A stretch of DNA of 64,000 nt, taken from Acidimicrobiia bacterium (GTDB lineage: Bacteria; Acidobacteriota; Terriglobia; Bryobacterales; Bryobacteraceae). Positions 1-8,185 of this stretch are shown here, piece after piece; position 1 is the first letter of the stretch, and the number at the start of each line of letters is the position of its first letter. The translations under genes were made by a program, and so were the position numbers. The stretch lies in assembly GCA_016871315.1 (NCBI GenBank), contig VFZE01000027.1, forward strand, positions 16,134 to 80,133, read 5' to 3'. The notes under the pieces are model-generated. The model ran no database searches. It had not been told where the DNA came from and worked only from the letters and a program-made list of their open reading frames with translations.

Positions 1-83
1 GCCACTCACTAATGCAGTATGTAATGAGCTCAACAAGCTGTCCACCTGGCCGATAAGAGGTGAGACGTCAGAGTGCGGCAAAT

Positions 84-1013
84 ATGGGTGATGCATCTAA
101 CTTACTATTGCTCAATCAGTTAGACCAGATCTATCATAAGGACGTCGCGAAGATCCAGTGCATGATCAAGCAGATGGTTCAGGGAAGCGCCGACGACAAG
201 GTCTACCTAAGATCCACCCTTCGCCGGTGGCTGTTTGAAAACCCGCTGCAGTTCCTTCGCGCTGTGGTCGAGATCCTCCGTGAAGACAACTCCGATCCAT
301 CTCTGGTTCTCATCGCTCCGATCTTGAGCTCCAACGCGGAGGCTCACTCCTTTGTGAGCAATCCGGTACTCTGCAACCGACGTGATGCGGTGGGGCTGGC
401 CCGGCTCCTGATTGCCGTTGACGCCAGCTATGACGTGAAACTCGTTCGTCATGCCAAGGAAGCGCGTTGGTTTGAAGGTGGCGCCCGGCTATCTCAGGCC
501 CTGGAGATTCTCTCGGCCGTCAGCGATGGCTCGCGCATCTTCCCCGACCTCATCCAATTGATGGGTCATCCGGATCAACACATTCGCTCCAAGGTCGCTC
601 TCATCGTCGGCCGGGCCCGTAAGAACCCCGCGTGGATCTGTGGTTTCATGCAGGATAAAGACCCGCGTACGCGGGCCAACGCGGTGGAAGCTCTCATTGG
701 GGAGACCTCTCCGGACGCCATCCGCGTCCTGCGGATCGCCTCTGCTGACTCGCACCACCGCGTGGCGGCAAACGCCTGGCTGGGGCTCCTGACCGCCCGC
801 CAACCGGATGCCTTCGGCGGGCTGCTGCGGATGGCAGCCTCCGAGAAGCCCGCCGACCAGGCAGCCGCCGCATGGGCCCTCGGCCAATTCGGCTCCGCCG
901 AATGCATCCCCGCTCTGAAGCGGCTTCGCGACTCCCCACACTCCGATGTTAAGCGCTCCGCCCTACGCGCCCTCGTTGCCGCTCGCAGAAAGTCACCTAA
1001 TCCGCCGTCCTGA
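84..1013 (+). CDS. HEAT-repeat protein of unknown function
   Basis: The 309-aa product has no signal peptide. Its C-terminal half (about residues 160-300) is built of short helical pairs such as HPDQHIRSKVALIVG and KDPRTRANAVEALIG, typical of HEAT/PBS-lyase-like repeats used as protein-binding scaffolds. The N-terminal half is helical without a recognised domain. A GTG at position 60 is in frame and would add eight residues; the ATG at 84 is preferred, but neither has a clear ribosome site. It stands alone, convergent with metH. Function cannot be inferred beyond a likely scaffold or adaptor role. Confidence 0.75.
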   Translation: MGDASNLLLLNQLDQIYHKDVAKIQCMIKQMVQGSADDKVYLRSTLRRWLFENPLQFLRAVVEILREDNSDPSLVLIAPILSSNAEAHSFVSNPVLCNRRDAVGLARLLIAVDASYDVKLVRHAKEARWFEGGARLSQALEILSAVSDGSRIFPDLIQLMGHPDQHIRSKVALIVGRARKNPAWICGFMQDKDPRTRANAVEALIGETSPDAIRVLRIASADSHHRVAANAWLGLLTARQPDAFGGLLRMAASEKPADQAAAAWALGQFGSAECIPALKRLRDSPHSDVKRSALRALVAARRKSPNPPS

Positions 1014-1023
1014 TCCCAGCGAA

Positions 1024-4000
1024 CTAAACCCCCACCGGCTCCTCCGCCTCCGCCGCCGTGAAATACGCGCAATCGGGATGATGGAACACCACCGCGCTCA
1101 CGCTCGCCTCCGGATCCATCATGTAGCCTTCCGTCAGCGCCACTCCGATCTCCTCCGGCCGCAGCAGCTTCCAGATCCCCGTTTGATCTTCCAGATTCGG
1201 ACATGCCGGATACCCGAAGCTGTACCGCTTGCCCCGGTACCGCGACGTGAACCGCTGCTGCATCGTCATCTCTTCCAGGTCCGCGAATCCCCACTCATCG
1301 CGCAGCCGACGGTGCAGCCATTCCGCCGCCGCCTCCGCCGTCTCAATCGCCAAAGCCTGAAACGCGTGCGCCTTAAAAAACTCGCCCGCCGCCTTCGCCT
1401 TCCCGCTCGCCTCCCGAACCCCTTCCCCGGCTGTCGTCACAAACAAAGCGAGGTGATCCCGCTTCCCGCCCCGCGCCGGCAGCACATAATCGGACAGGCA
1501 CAGTCCGTCCACTTTCGCCTGCCTCCCGAACCGGAACGTATGCACCGCTGAGTTGCCGCCCTGCTGGAACAGGTGAATCGCATTCCCCTCGCGCTCGGCC
1601 TCAAAGAACTGCCACACCGCCCGCGGCCGCATGAACGCGATCGCCTGCTTCTTGATCTCCTCCACGTCGTGGTACAGGGCCAGCGCCTGCCCGTCTCGCT
1701 CCGCTAGCGCCTGCTCGAAATTCCCTTTAAAACCCAGATGCCTCCCATACAGCATGTACGGGTTGATGTGGTTCCACACCTCGGCCAGGTTGCCGATCAG
1801 CCTCACCCGCCGGTCCAGGTACGGCGCCGCCGGAATCTCTACATCCAGCCGGACCTTTCCGCTCCGCTGCTCACTCACCGGAACCGGCGCCTGCAACGAT
1901 GTCACAGCCGACACGCCTTCGCGGTACACGTGCGCGCGCAACTCCGCCTCCCGGCTCGCTGGATCCATCAGCCGGTTCATGATCGCCAGCCCCGTCATCG
2001 CATCCTTCGCATAGAACGTCGGCGCCTGATACGCCGGCCCGATCTTCGTCGTCGTGAACTTCTCGCTCAGCGCCGCCCCCCCAACCAGCAGCGGCGCCTC
2101 GATTCCCGATGCGCGGAAATCTTCCGCCGTGAACACCATCTGCTGCGCGCTTTTCACCAGCAATCCGCTCAACCCGATTGCGTCCGGAGAGTGTTCCTGC
2201 CAGGCGCGGATCAGATCCTCCGGCGGAACCTTAATCCCTAGATTGATCACCCGGTAGCCGTTGTTGGACAGGATGATCTCCACCAGGTTCTTCCCGATGT
2301 CGTGCACGTCGCCCTTCACCGTCGCAAGCACCACCTTGCCACGCGTCGTCGACTCCGACTTCTCCATGTATTGCTCGAGATGATTCACCGCCGCCTTCAT
2401 CGCCTCCGCCGATTGCAGCACCTCGGCCACGATCAGCTCATTGGCGTTGAACAGCCGCCCTACCTCGTTCATTCCCGCCATCAGCGGGCCGTTGATGATC
2501 TCCAGCGGCGCCGCGCCCTCGGCACGTTTCCATTCCAGGTCCTCCACCAGCCCGTCTTTCGACCCTTCGATGATGTAGTTCGCCAGCCGCTCATCCAGCG
2601 GCAGATCCGCCGCCTTCACTTTTTCCCGCGCCGCCGCTCCGCGGAAATGCTCCGTGATCGCCGCGATGTGATGCTGGTTCGCTTCGATCTTCTGCTCCCT
2701 GGTCTGCTCCCGCCAGTCCTCCGGCATTCCTTCGAGCGGCCGGTTGAACAGCAGGTTCTCCGCCAGCTCCCGCTCCCGCTCCGGTATCGACGCGAATCGC
2801 TCCAGCTTCTCCGCGTTCACGATCGCCATGTCCAGACCGGCTTTGGTGCAGTAATAAAGGAAGACCGAGTTCACCACCTCGCGCGCCGCCGCCGGCAACC
2901 CGAAACTCACGTTCGAAATCCCCAGCACCGTCTTCACGTGCGGGATACGCTCTTTGATCAGCCGCACCCCCTCGATCGTCTCCACCGCCCCGCCGATGTA
3001 ATTCTCATCGCCGGTGGCGCACGGAAACACGAGCGGATCGAAAGCGATATCCTCGGCAGGAATCCCGTATTCACCCGTCAGCAATCCGTGCGACCGCTCC
3101 GCAATCTGAAGCTTCCGCTCCCTGGTGAAGGCCTGCGCCTGCTGCTTGTCCTCATCGATGCAACCTACTACCAGCGCCGCCCCATAGGAGCGTGCCACCG
3201 GGCAGATCCGCGCGAACTTCTCCTCCCCATCTTCCAAATTCACTGAATTGATGATCGACTTGCCCTGGCAATAGGTGAGCGATAGCTCCACCGCCGCCGG
3301 GTCCGTCGTATCGATCATGATCGGCGCTTTGATCTTCCTGATCAGCTTTTCATAGAACAGCGGAATATCGGTCATCTCATCGCGCTCGGACTGCTGCAGG
3401 CACACATCCACGATGTGCGCCCCGTTGCGTACCTGCCGCCGCGCGATCTCACTCGCCTCTTCCCACTTCTCGTCTTTGATCAGGTTCTTGAACACCCGCG
3501 ACCCGATCACGTTCGTCCGCTCTCCCACGATCAGGGGACGGTTGGAATCCTCCGCCTCCACCACCTCAATCCCGCTGAACAGCGTCCGCGGCGCCGGCTG
3601 TTTGCGCGGCCGCGGCTTCTTCGACGCCGTCATCTCCGCGATCCGCTTAATGTGGTCCGGCGTCGTCCCGCAGCAGCCTCCCAAGATATTGATCCAGCCG
3701 TGATCCACGAATCGCTCCAGCTGCTCGGCCAGCGATTGCGGGCTCTCCGGATACGTCCCATCGGCCAGCGGCAGCCCCGCGTTTGGATGGCAGCTGATCC
3801 GCGTCGCTGCAAGCTCATGCAGCGTCCGCAGGTGATCCGTCATGAACTCCGGCCCCGTCGCGCAGTTCAGCCCCACCGCCAACAGGTCTGCATGCGAGAT
3901 CGACGTCCACAGCGCATCGGCGGTCTGCCCCGCCAGCATCGTCCCCATGGGCTCAATCGTCCCTGAGACCATCAGCGGGACCCGGTAGCCCACCTCCCGG

Positions 4001-4557
4001 AACAGATCCTCGCACGCGAGTAGCGCCGCCTTGATCGTCCGCGTGTCGTTGCACGTTTCCATCAGGAGAACGTCCGCGCCGCCCTCCACCAACCCACGCG
4101 CCTGCGTTAGGTACGACGACCTGAGCTCCGCAAACGTCACCCCGCCTGTCACCGAAATCGTCTTCGTCGTCGGCCCCATCGACCCCGCCACGAACCGCGG
4201 CTTCCCCGCCGTCGACATCTGATCCGCCGCCACCCGCGCCAGCCGCGCCGCCTCGAAACTCAGCCGGTAGCTCTCCTCCGCCAGCCCATATTCGGCCAGC
4301 ACGATCGCGCTCGACTGGAAACTGTTCGTCTCCACCATATCGGCGCCCGCCTCGAAATAGGCCCGGTGTATCGCCCCGATCACGTCGGGCCGCGTCACCA
4401 CCAGTTTCTCGTTGCAACCCTCCAGCGACGCTCCGCCGAAATCGGCCGCCGTCAGTTCCGCCGCCTGCAGCATCGTCCCCATCCCTCCATCGAGGATCAG
4501 GATTCTCGTCTCTAGCCCATCCACCAACGTCCGGCGTCTTTGTTCTCTCTCTGTCAT
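1024..4557 (-). CDS. metH: Cobalamin-dependent methionine synthase
   Basis: This cytoplasmic enzyme transfers the methyl group of 5-methyltetrahydrofolate to homocysteine through methylcobalamin. The 1177-aa length is normal and all modules are present in order. They are the homocysteine domain with zinc cysteines (GLNCATGP and GGCCGTTPDH), the pterin domain (starting near ERTNVIGS), the B12 domain with its DVHDIGKN histidine loop, and a C-terminal reactivation domain ending with the RYSFGYPACP region that binds S-adenosylmethionine. An upstream in-frame start would add 18 residues, but the chosen ATG has GGAGG-like sequence upstream (near 4572-4577) and begins a normal N-terminus. It is monocistronic, and no SAM or cobalamin riboswitch was recognised in the short leader. 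Confidence 0.97.
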   Translation of the reverse strand: MTEREQRRRTLVDGLETRILILDGGMGTMLQAAELTAADFGGASLEGCNEKLVVTRPDVIGAIHRAYFEAGADMVETNSFQSSAIVLAEYGLAEESYRLSFEAARLARVAADQMSTAGKPRFVAGSMGPTTKTISVTGGVTFAELRSSYLTQARGLVEGGADVLLMETCNDTRTIKAALLACEDLFREVGYRVPLMVSGTIEPMGTMLAGQTADALWTSISHADLLAVGLNCATGPEFMTDHLRTLHELAATRISCHPNAGLPLADGTYPESPQSLAEQLERFVDHGWINILGGCCGTTPDHIKRIAEMTASKKPRPRKQPAPRTLFSGIEVVEAEDSNRPLIVGERTNVIGSRVFKNLIKDEKWEEASEIARRQVRNGAHIVDVCLQQSERDEMTDIPLFYEKLIRKIKAPIMIDTTDPAAVELSLTYCQGKSIINSVNLEDGEEKFARICPVARSYGAALVVGCIDEDKQQAQAFTRERKLQIAERSHGLLTGEYGIPAEDIAFDPLVFPCATGDENYIGGAVETIEGVRLIKERIPHVKTVLGISNVSFGLPAAAREVVNSVFLYYCTKAGLDMAIVNAEKLERFASIPERERELAENLLFNRPLEGMPEDWREQTREQKIEANQHHIAAITEHFRGAAAREKVKAADLPLDERLANYIIEGSKDGLVEDLEWKRAEGAAPLEIINGPLMAGMNEVGRLFNANELIVAEVLQSAEAMKAAVNHLEQYMEKSESTTRGKVVLATVKGDVHDIGKNLVEIILSNNGYRVINLGIKVPPEDLIRAWQEHSPDAIGLSGLLVKSAQQMVFTAEDFRASGIEAPLLVGGAALSEKFTTTKIGPAYQAPTFYAKDAMTGLAIMNRLMDPASREAELRAHVYREGVSAVTSLQAPVPVSEQRSGKVRLDVEIPAAPYLDRRVRLIGNLAEVWNHINPYMLYGRHLGFKGNFEQALAERDGQALALYHDVEEIKKQAIAFMRPRAVWQFFEAEREGNAIHLFQQGGNSAVHTFRFGRQAKVDGLCLSDYVLPARGGKRDHLALFVTTAGEGVREASGKAKAAGEFFKAHAFQALAIETAEAAAEWLHRRLRDEWGFADLEEMTMQQRFTSRYRGKRYSFGYPACPNLEDQTGIWKLLRPEEIGVALTEGYMMDPEASVSAVVFHHPDCAYFTAAEAEEPVGV

Positions 4558-4627
4558 GGGATCTCTGAGGCTTCCTCCAATCTTAACAACACGTGCGGGG
4601 TAAGCCTGCACGAGCCTTCAGCCTCGA

Positions 4628-4927
4628 CTAGATCCAGACCCCTGCCGGATCATCCGTCTCCTTGATCCTCGCCTTCAGCCGCCCCTTCAAATCCTCCAGC
4701 GTTTTCCTGTGCCTGTTTTCCCCCGCCAGGTCCTTCTCCTCATGCGGATACGTCTCCAGTCCGCTCAAGCAGACCCCCCGGCTTGGCGCACACTGCGAAG
4801 TAGTAATTTGTCCATTCGCAAAATTCACCCCCCGCGCCGCCAACCGGTCCAGATTCGGTGTCTGAATCTTCGGGTTCCCATTCGCCCCCAGCCCCTGATA
4901 ATGATGATCGTCGCCAAACAGAAATCT
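4628..4927 (-). pseudogene. Sulfatase remnant (N-terminal core joined to C-terminal tail)
   Basis: The reading frame encodes a typical sulfatase start, with metal-binding GDDHHYQG and the formylglycine site CAPSRG (Cys to be oxidised). After about 60 residues it jumps to LEDLKGRLKARIKETDDPAG, which resembles the extreme C-terminus of arylsulfatases. The central several hundred residues, including most of the active site, are missing. The 5' edge abuts the stump of a different gene at about 4928, so the natural start codon is gone. It is a deletion derivative and cannot make an active sulfatase. Identity is from family motifs; the exact ancestor is unknown. Confidence 0.8.
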
Positions 4928-4928
4928 T

Positions 4929-5045
4929 TTACTGCACCGCCGGGTTCTCGAAGTCAAACACCGCCACCCGTTTCTTAGCCGGCGGAGCCGATTGGCCAAG
5001 CGCAAGCCCGCACGCTAACAAAAGCGAAAGAGAGGTTGATCGCAT
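4929..5045 (-). pseudogene. Truncated CsgG/FlgO-like secreted protein stump
   Basis: An ATG opens a 38-codon frame with a clear signal peptide (hydrophobic LSLLLACGLALGQ, cleavage likely after the Ala-Leu-Gly-Gln region). It continues into KKRVAVFDFENPAVQ, which resembles the first strand of CsgG-type or curli-assembly-like domains (V-A-V-x-D-F-E-N). The frame then ends in TAA exactly where the sulfatase remnant begins in another frame. The rest of the domain (about 200 residues in intact relatives) is absent. The 5' end including the start looks intact, so the promoter of this gene may now transcribe the sulfatase debris. Confidence 0.6.
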
Positions 5046-5097
5046 GAGGTTCCCCGGATGCTACGAGCATACATCCGCAGCGCCGGCGATCTGTGTG

Positions 5098-5865
5098 CTA
5101 CTTATTCCTAAGCCAATCCCAATAGAACCCCAGCTTCGAGTAGCCTTCCCCAACGTTCCCGCTATCGTTCAGTCCCCAGTAATAATCCACATGCTCCACC
5201 TTCACACCGCTCTCCCGCAGAAACTCATTTCCCACCGGCGCAAACCGCGCGAGGAACTTCTCCACCGTCCCGCCATTCTTCTCAAAGTCTCCCGGGAACC
5301 ATTTAAAGATTGAGCTCACCTCGGCGCGCTTCTTCGCGGGGAGAAACCGGTTCAAACCGGTATCGGCCAGCCACGCGCGCGTGTTGTCGTCTATCTGGTC
5401 ATCCAAGCTTGCCGCCACATACGCCTCGCGCCGAAGCGGCGGACAGGAACGCGCCGCGCACACCAGCACGGCGTGCACGCGTGGATCTCCCAGGTCGCGC
5501 AGCCGGTTCTCGACATCATCGAGCGACACCTGCTTGCCGTCCACGGTGTGACGTTTGGTGACGAACGGTTTGTTGGTCTTCCAGATGCTCTTTACCGGGA
5601 AATGCCGGAGAATCCAGCGTACGGTGAGCGCGTTGTAGGCGTTGATGGAAGCTGCTTTGCGCTCCACCGCACTCATCGCGGCAGGCCACGGTTTGGCCAG
5701 AAGCGCCACATAGGCATCCAGTTCCGCCAAGGCTTCGCTTTTCCACTTCCCGTAATCCACGCGGTGCTGCGGGTTCACATATTTCTTCAGTTGCGCATCC
5801 CAACTGGAATGGTCGATATCCGCGGCCAGCATGGTGAAGGCACTGAGCAGGAGAGCCCGGATCAC
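5098..5865 (-). CDS. DUF547 exported protein, last gene of selenoprotein operon
   Basis: The 255-aa product begins with a short hydrophobic leader (IRALLLSAFTMLAA) and is probably exported. The body matches the DUF547 family, with AASINAYNALTVRWIL, the cysteine-containing VLVCAARSCPPLR segment and FLPAKKRAEVSSIFKW. The family has a papain-like/transglutaminase-like relationship suggested in the literature, but its reaction is not established. Here the SCPPL cysteine is present. Its start overlaps the stop of the membrane iron-sulfur gene by 4 nt, so it is translationally coupled and should act with the upstream redox proteins. What it does in that chain is unknown. Confidence 0.85.
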   Translation of the reverse strand: MIRALLLSAFTMLAADIDHSSWDAQLKKYVNPQHRVDYGKWKSEALAELDAYVALLAKPWPAAMSAVERKAASINAYNALTVRWILRHFPVKSIWKTNKPFVTKRHTVDGKQVSLDDVENRLRDLGDPRVHAVLVCAARSCPPLRREAYVAASLDDQIDDNTRAWLADTGLNRFLPAKKRAEVSSIFKWFPGDFEKNGGTVEKFLARFAPVGNEFLRESGVKVEHVDYYWGLNDSGNVGEGYSKLGFYWDWLRNK

Positions 5866-6929
5866 GCGGCCACCTCAATCTGCACCAGCTCCTGCGGATC
5901 ACGGCGCGTCACGTTCTCCAGCCGTAGCACGCCACGCGGGCAGACCTCGGCGCATATGCCGCAGCCGACACAGGAGGCGCGGGTGAAGGAAGTATTGGTT
6001 TGCGCGTAGCTTCTCACGTCTATCCCCATTTCACAGTATTTGCTGCAAAGCCCGCAGGAGATGCACATGTTCCGCTTCACCGTAATCCGGTAGCGGCCGA
6101 CCTTTTGCACCAACCCCAGCATCGCCGCCATCGGGCAGAAATAGCGGCACCAGACGCGCGTGCCTCCGATCGGATACACACCCACGCCGACAATCCCGCT
6201 CAGCACGGCTCCCACAATCAGACCATAGGCAGACTGAAACTGGTAGCTCCACCGTGCCAGCTCCGGATTCTGCTTGCCCGCACCCCAACTGACAAACAGC
6301 AACGCCGTCAGCACGACGGCCACAACGAGCACGGTGTGAATCGCGATCTTCTCAAACCGCCAGGACGCCATCGATTTCGAGGACAAGTGCCGGAAGGGAT
6401 CACCCGCCGTATTCGCCAGCCCACCGCATCCGCACACCCAGGAGCAGTACCAGCGCTTTCCAAAAAAGACGGCCAAGAGTGGCGCCATCACCAGAGCGCC
6501 GAAGAAGCTGTAGAGAATGAACGGCAGCGGCATGTGGAAGACCACCGGCGGCGTCAGGTATTCAAACTTCAGCGGCCACAGGTAGCTGAAGTAGTACTCC
6601 GGCTGGTGGAAGAACTTGAGCAGCAGCGGCACGGAAAAGGCCAACATGACCTGCACGACAATTACGACCACGGTGCGGATCACCTGGTAGCGGTTGTGGC
6701 GGTACTTGCGGATCACGTACACACCACCGAGGGTGATGGCCAGCGTGTAGAGCAGTCCGTAGAGCGTCCACTTGTGGCCCAGCCCCAACGCCGCCGCCAC
6801 CGGGTTCAACCAGTCCGTGAAGTAGAGCACCATATAGAAGCCAAACAACACCGCGCTGAGAATCCAGGCCGTCAGGCCGCGGTTGGTCAGGTCGTGCTTC
6901 AGCCACTCCAGCCGCCCAGGTCCGATCAA
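5862..6929 (-). CDS. Membrane polyferredoxin (NapH/CcoG-like 4Fe-4S protein)
   Basis: The 355-aa integral membrane protein has about five to six hydrophobic segments and two four-cysteine ferredoxin motifs at the C-terminus (CISCGLCSKYC and CVGCGICAEVC). Two further cysteine clusters follow membrane segments (WYCSWVCGCGG and WCRYFCPM), as in NapH, NosR C-terminal and CcoG/RdxA proteins that pass electrons across or along the membrane. It sits between a flavoprotein reductase and a DUF547 protein with 4-nt overlaps on both sides. The likely role, by inference, is to carry electrons from the cytoplasmic flavoprotein to the extracytoplasmic selenoprotein encoded first in the operon. Confidence 0.88.
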   Translation of the reverse strand: MIGPGRLEWLKHDLTNRGLTAWILSAVLFGFYMVLYFTDWLNPVAAALGLGHKWTLYGLLYTLAITLGGVYVIRKYRHNRYQVIRTVVVIVVQVMLAFSVPLLLKFFHQPEYYFSYLWPLKFEYLTPPVVFHMPLPFILYSFFGALVMAPLLAVFFGKRWYCSWVCGCGGLANTAGDPFRHLSSKSMASWRFEKIAIHTVLVVAVVLTALLFVSWGAGKQNPELARWSYQFQSAYGLIVGAVLSGIVGVGVYPIGGTRVWCRYFCPMAAMLGLVQKVGRYRITVKRNMCISCGLCSKYCEMGIDVRSYAQTNTSFTRASCVGCGICAEVCPRGVLRLENVTRRDPQELVQIEVAA

Positions 6930-8185
6930 GCCGTTACCCCTTCCAGCTTCAGCCTGCTGAACTCGGCGTCAAACTGCGCCACATGCAAGTGGGCCAGAAC
7001 GTAGTCCAGCCCGCGCCGCTCCGCAATCCATTTTTCAAACCAGGCGTGATCCCAGCGCGAGCCCAGCATGTTGAAGCCGATCACGGCGCCCTCGTGATGC
7101 ACAATACGCAAGCTCGCGCACTTGCCGGGAATGCGCCGGTAGAAGGACTGCGCCCCCTCCGGCGCCTGGTTCACAGCCCCCACCGTCGTGTAGTCCACCT
7201 CGAAGAACCGCGAGCTGTTATAGAACAGCGGCGGCCGGTAATCGATCCGGTCGCCCAGCATCGATTTCGCCGCCATCTCCCCTTGCAGCTTCGCGCTGTA
7301 CCAGATCTGTTCAATCAGCGGTTTCTCCCCATCCCGCCGGATCTCCGCGCAGTCGCCCGCGGCCCACACATCCTCGAGCGAAGTGCGGAAGTCCGGACTT
7401 ACCACAACACCTTTCTCCACCCTCGGCGGAGTGGCCACCCCTCGCAGCCACTCCACCGCCGGATGCACGCCGACGGCGATGCCGAGAAGCTCGCAGGGAT
7501 AGCTGCTCCCCGCCTTTGTCTCGACATGGCTGACCCCACCATCGGCGTTGGAATGAAACTCGACTGCCTCCTCCTGTACACGCAAATCCACGCCGTGGCC
7601 GCGAATGTGATCGGCCACCATCTCACCTTCCTCGCGCCCGAACGCGATCGGCCAGTACCAGTCCTCCAGCACCAGAAACGTCACCTGCATGCCATGATGC
7701 ACCAGGCACTCCACCAGTTCCACCCCGATCAGCCCGCCGCCGATCACCACCGCACGGCCTCCGGGCCGGATCGCCTTCTCCACCGCCTGTAGATCCTCGA
7801 GCGTCACAAAGTGCACCAGGCCGGACTGGATCCTGTCCAGCCCTTTCCACGGAAACAAATTCGGGCGCGACCCTGTTGCGATCAGCAGCCGGTCGTAAGC
7901 CACCTCACCTTTGGAGCGCAGCCGCAGCCGGCGCGCCGCGCCATCGAGATCCGTCACCCAATCCCGCACACGCCGGATCTTTTGCTTCTCATAAACGTTG
8001 CGCTCGTAAGGTTCCAGATCCCGCAGCGTCATCCGGTCCATCAGCGCGTACATCAATGCCGTGCGGGAAAAGAAGTAGTCGCTCTCGCCGCTGATCAGCG
8101 TGATCTCCGCCTTCGGCTCCCGCTCCCGCAGCGTGAATGCGGCCGTAACGCCGGCCACCCCATTGCCGATGATCGCGTAGCGCAT
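6926..8185 (-). CDS. FAD-dependent NAD(P)H oxidoreductase (NirB/rubredoxin-reductase type)
   Basis: The 419-aa protein has no signal peptide and carries two dinucleotide-binding folds. FAD is bound through GNGVAG at the N-terminus and VWAAGDCAE near residue 290, and NAD(P)H through VIGGGLIGVEL near residue 150. The architecture is that of class III pyridine nucleotide reductases that feed ferredoxins, rubredoxins or nitrite reductase. No CxxC thiol pair of thioredoxin reductase is present, so electrons most likely leave to an iron-sulfur partner, plausibly the membrane ferredoxin encoded next. Its ATG overlaps the selenoprotein stop by one base, and its own stop overlaps the next start by four. 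Confidence 0.9.
   Translation of the reverse strand: MRYAIIGNGVAGVTAAFTLREREPKAEITLISGESDYFFSRTALMYALMDRMTLRDLEPYERNVYEKQKIRRVRDWVTDLDGAARRLRLRSKGEVAYDRLLIATGSRPNLFPWKGLDRIQSGLVHFVTLEDLQAVEKAIRPGGRAVVIGGGLIGVELVECLVHHGMQVTFLVLEDWYWPIAFGREEGEMVADHIRGHGVDLRVQEEAVEFHSNADGGVSHVETKAGSSYPCELLGIAVGVHPAVEWLRGVATPPRVEKGVVVSPDFRTSLEDVWAAGDCAEIRRDGEKPLIEQIWYSAKLQGEMAAKSMLGDRIDYRPPLFYNSSRFFEVDYTTVGAVNQAPEGAQSFYRRIPGKCASLRIVHHEGAVIGFNMLGSRWDHAWFEKWIAERRGLDYVLAHLHVAQFDAEFSRLKLEGVTA

Noticed and set aside
689..939. Antisense frames inside the HEAT-repeat gene and many similar long frames inside GC-rich genes
   Set aside because: They have the skewed Arg/Gly/Pro composition of shadow frames, no family match and no ribosome sites.
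4558..4627. SAM or cobalamin riboswitch upstream of metH
   Set aside because: The leader is short and shows no conserved core of either class; only a weak CGTGC/GCACG pairing was seen.
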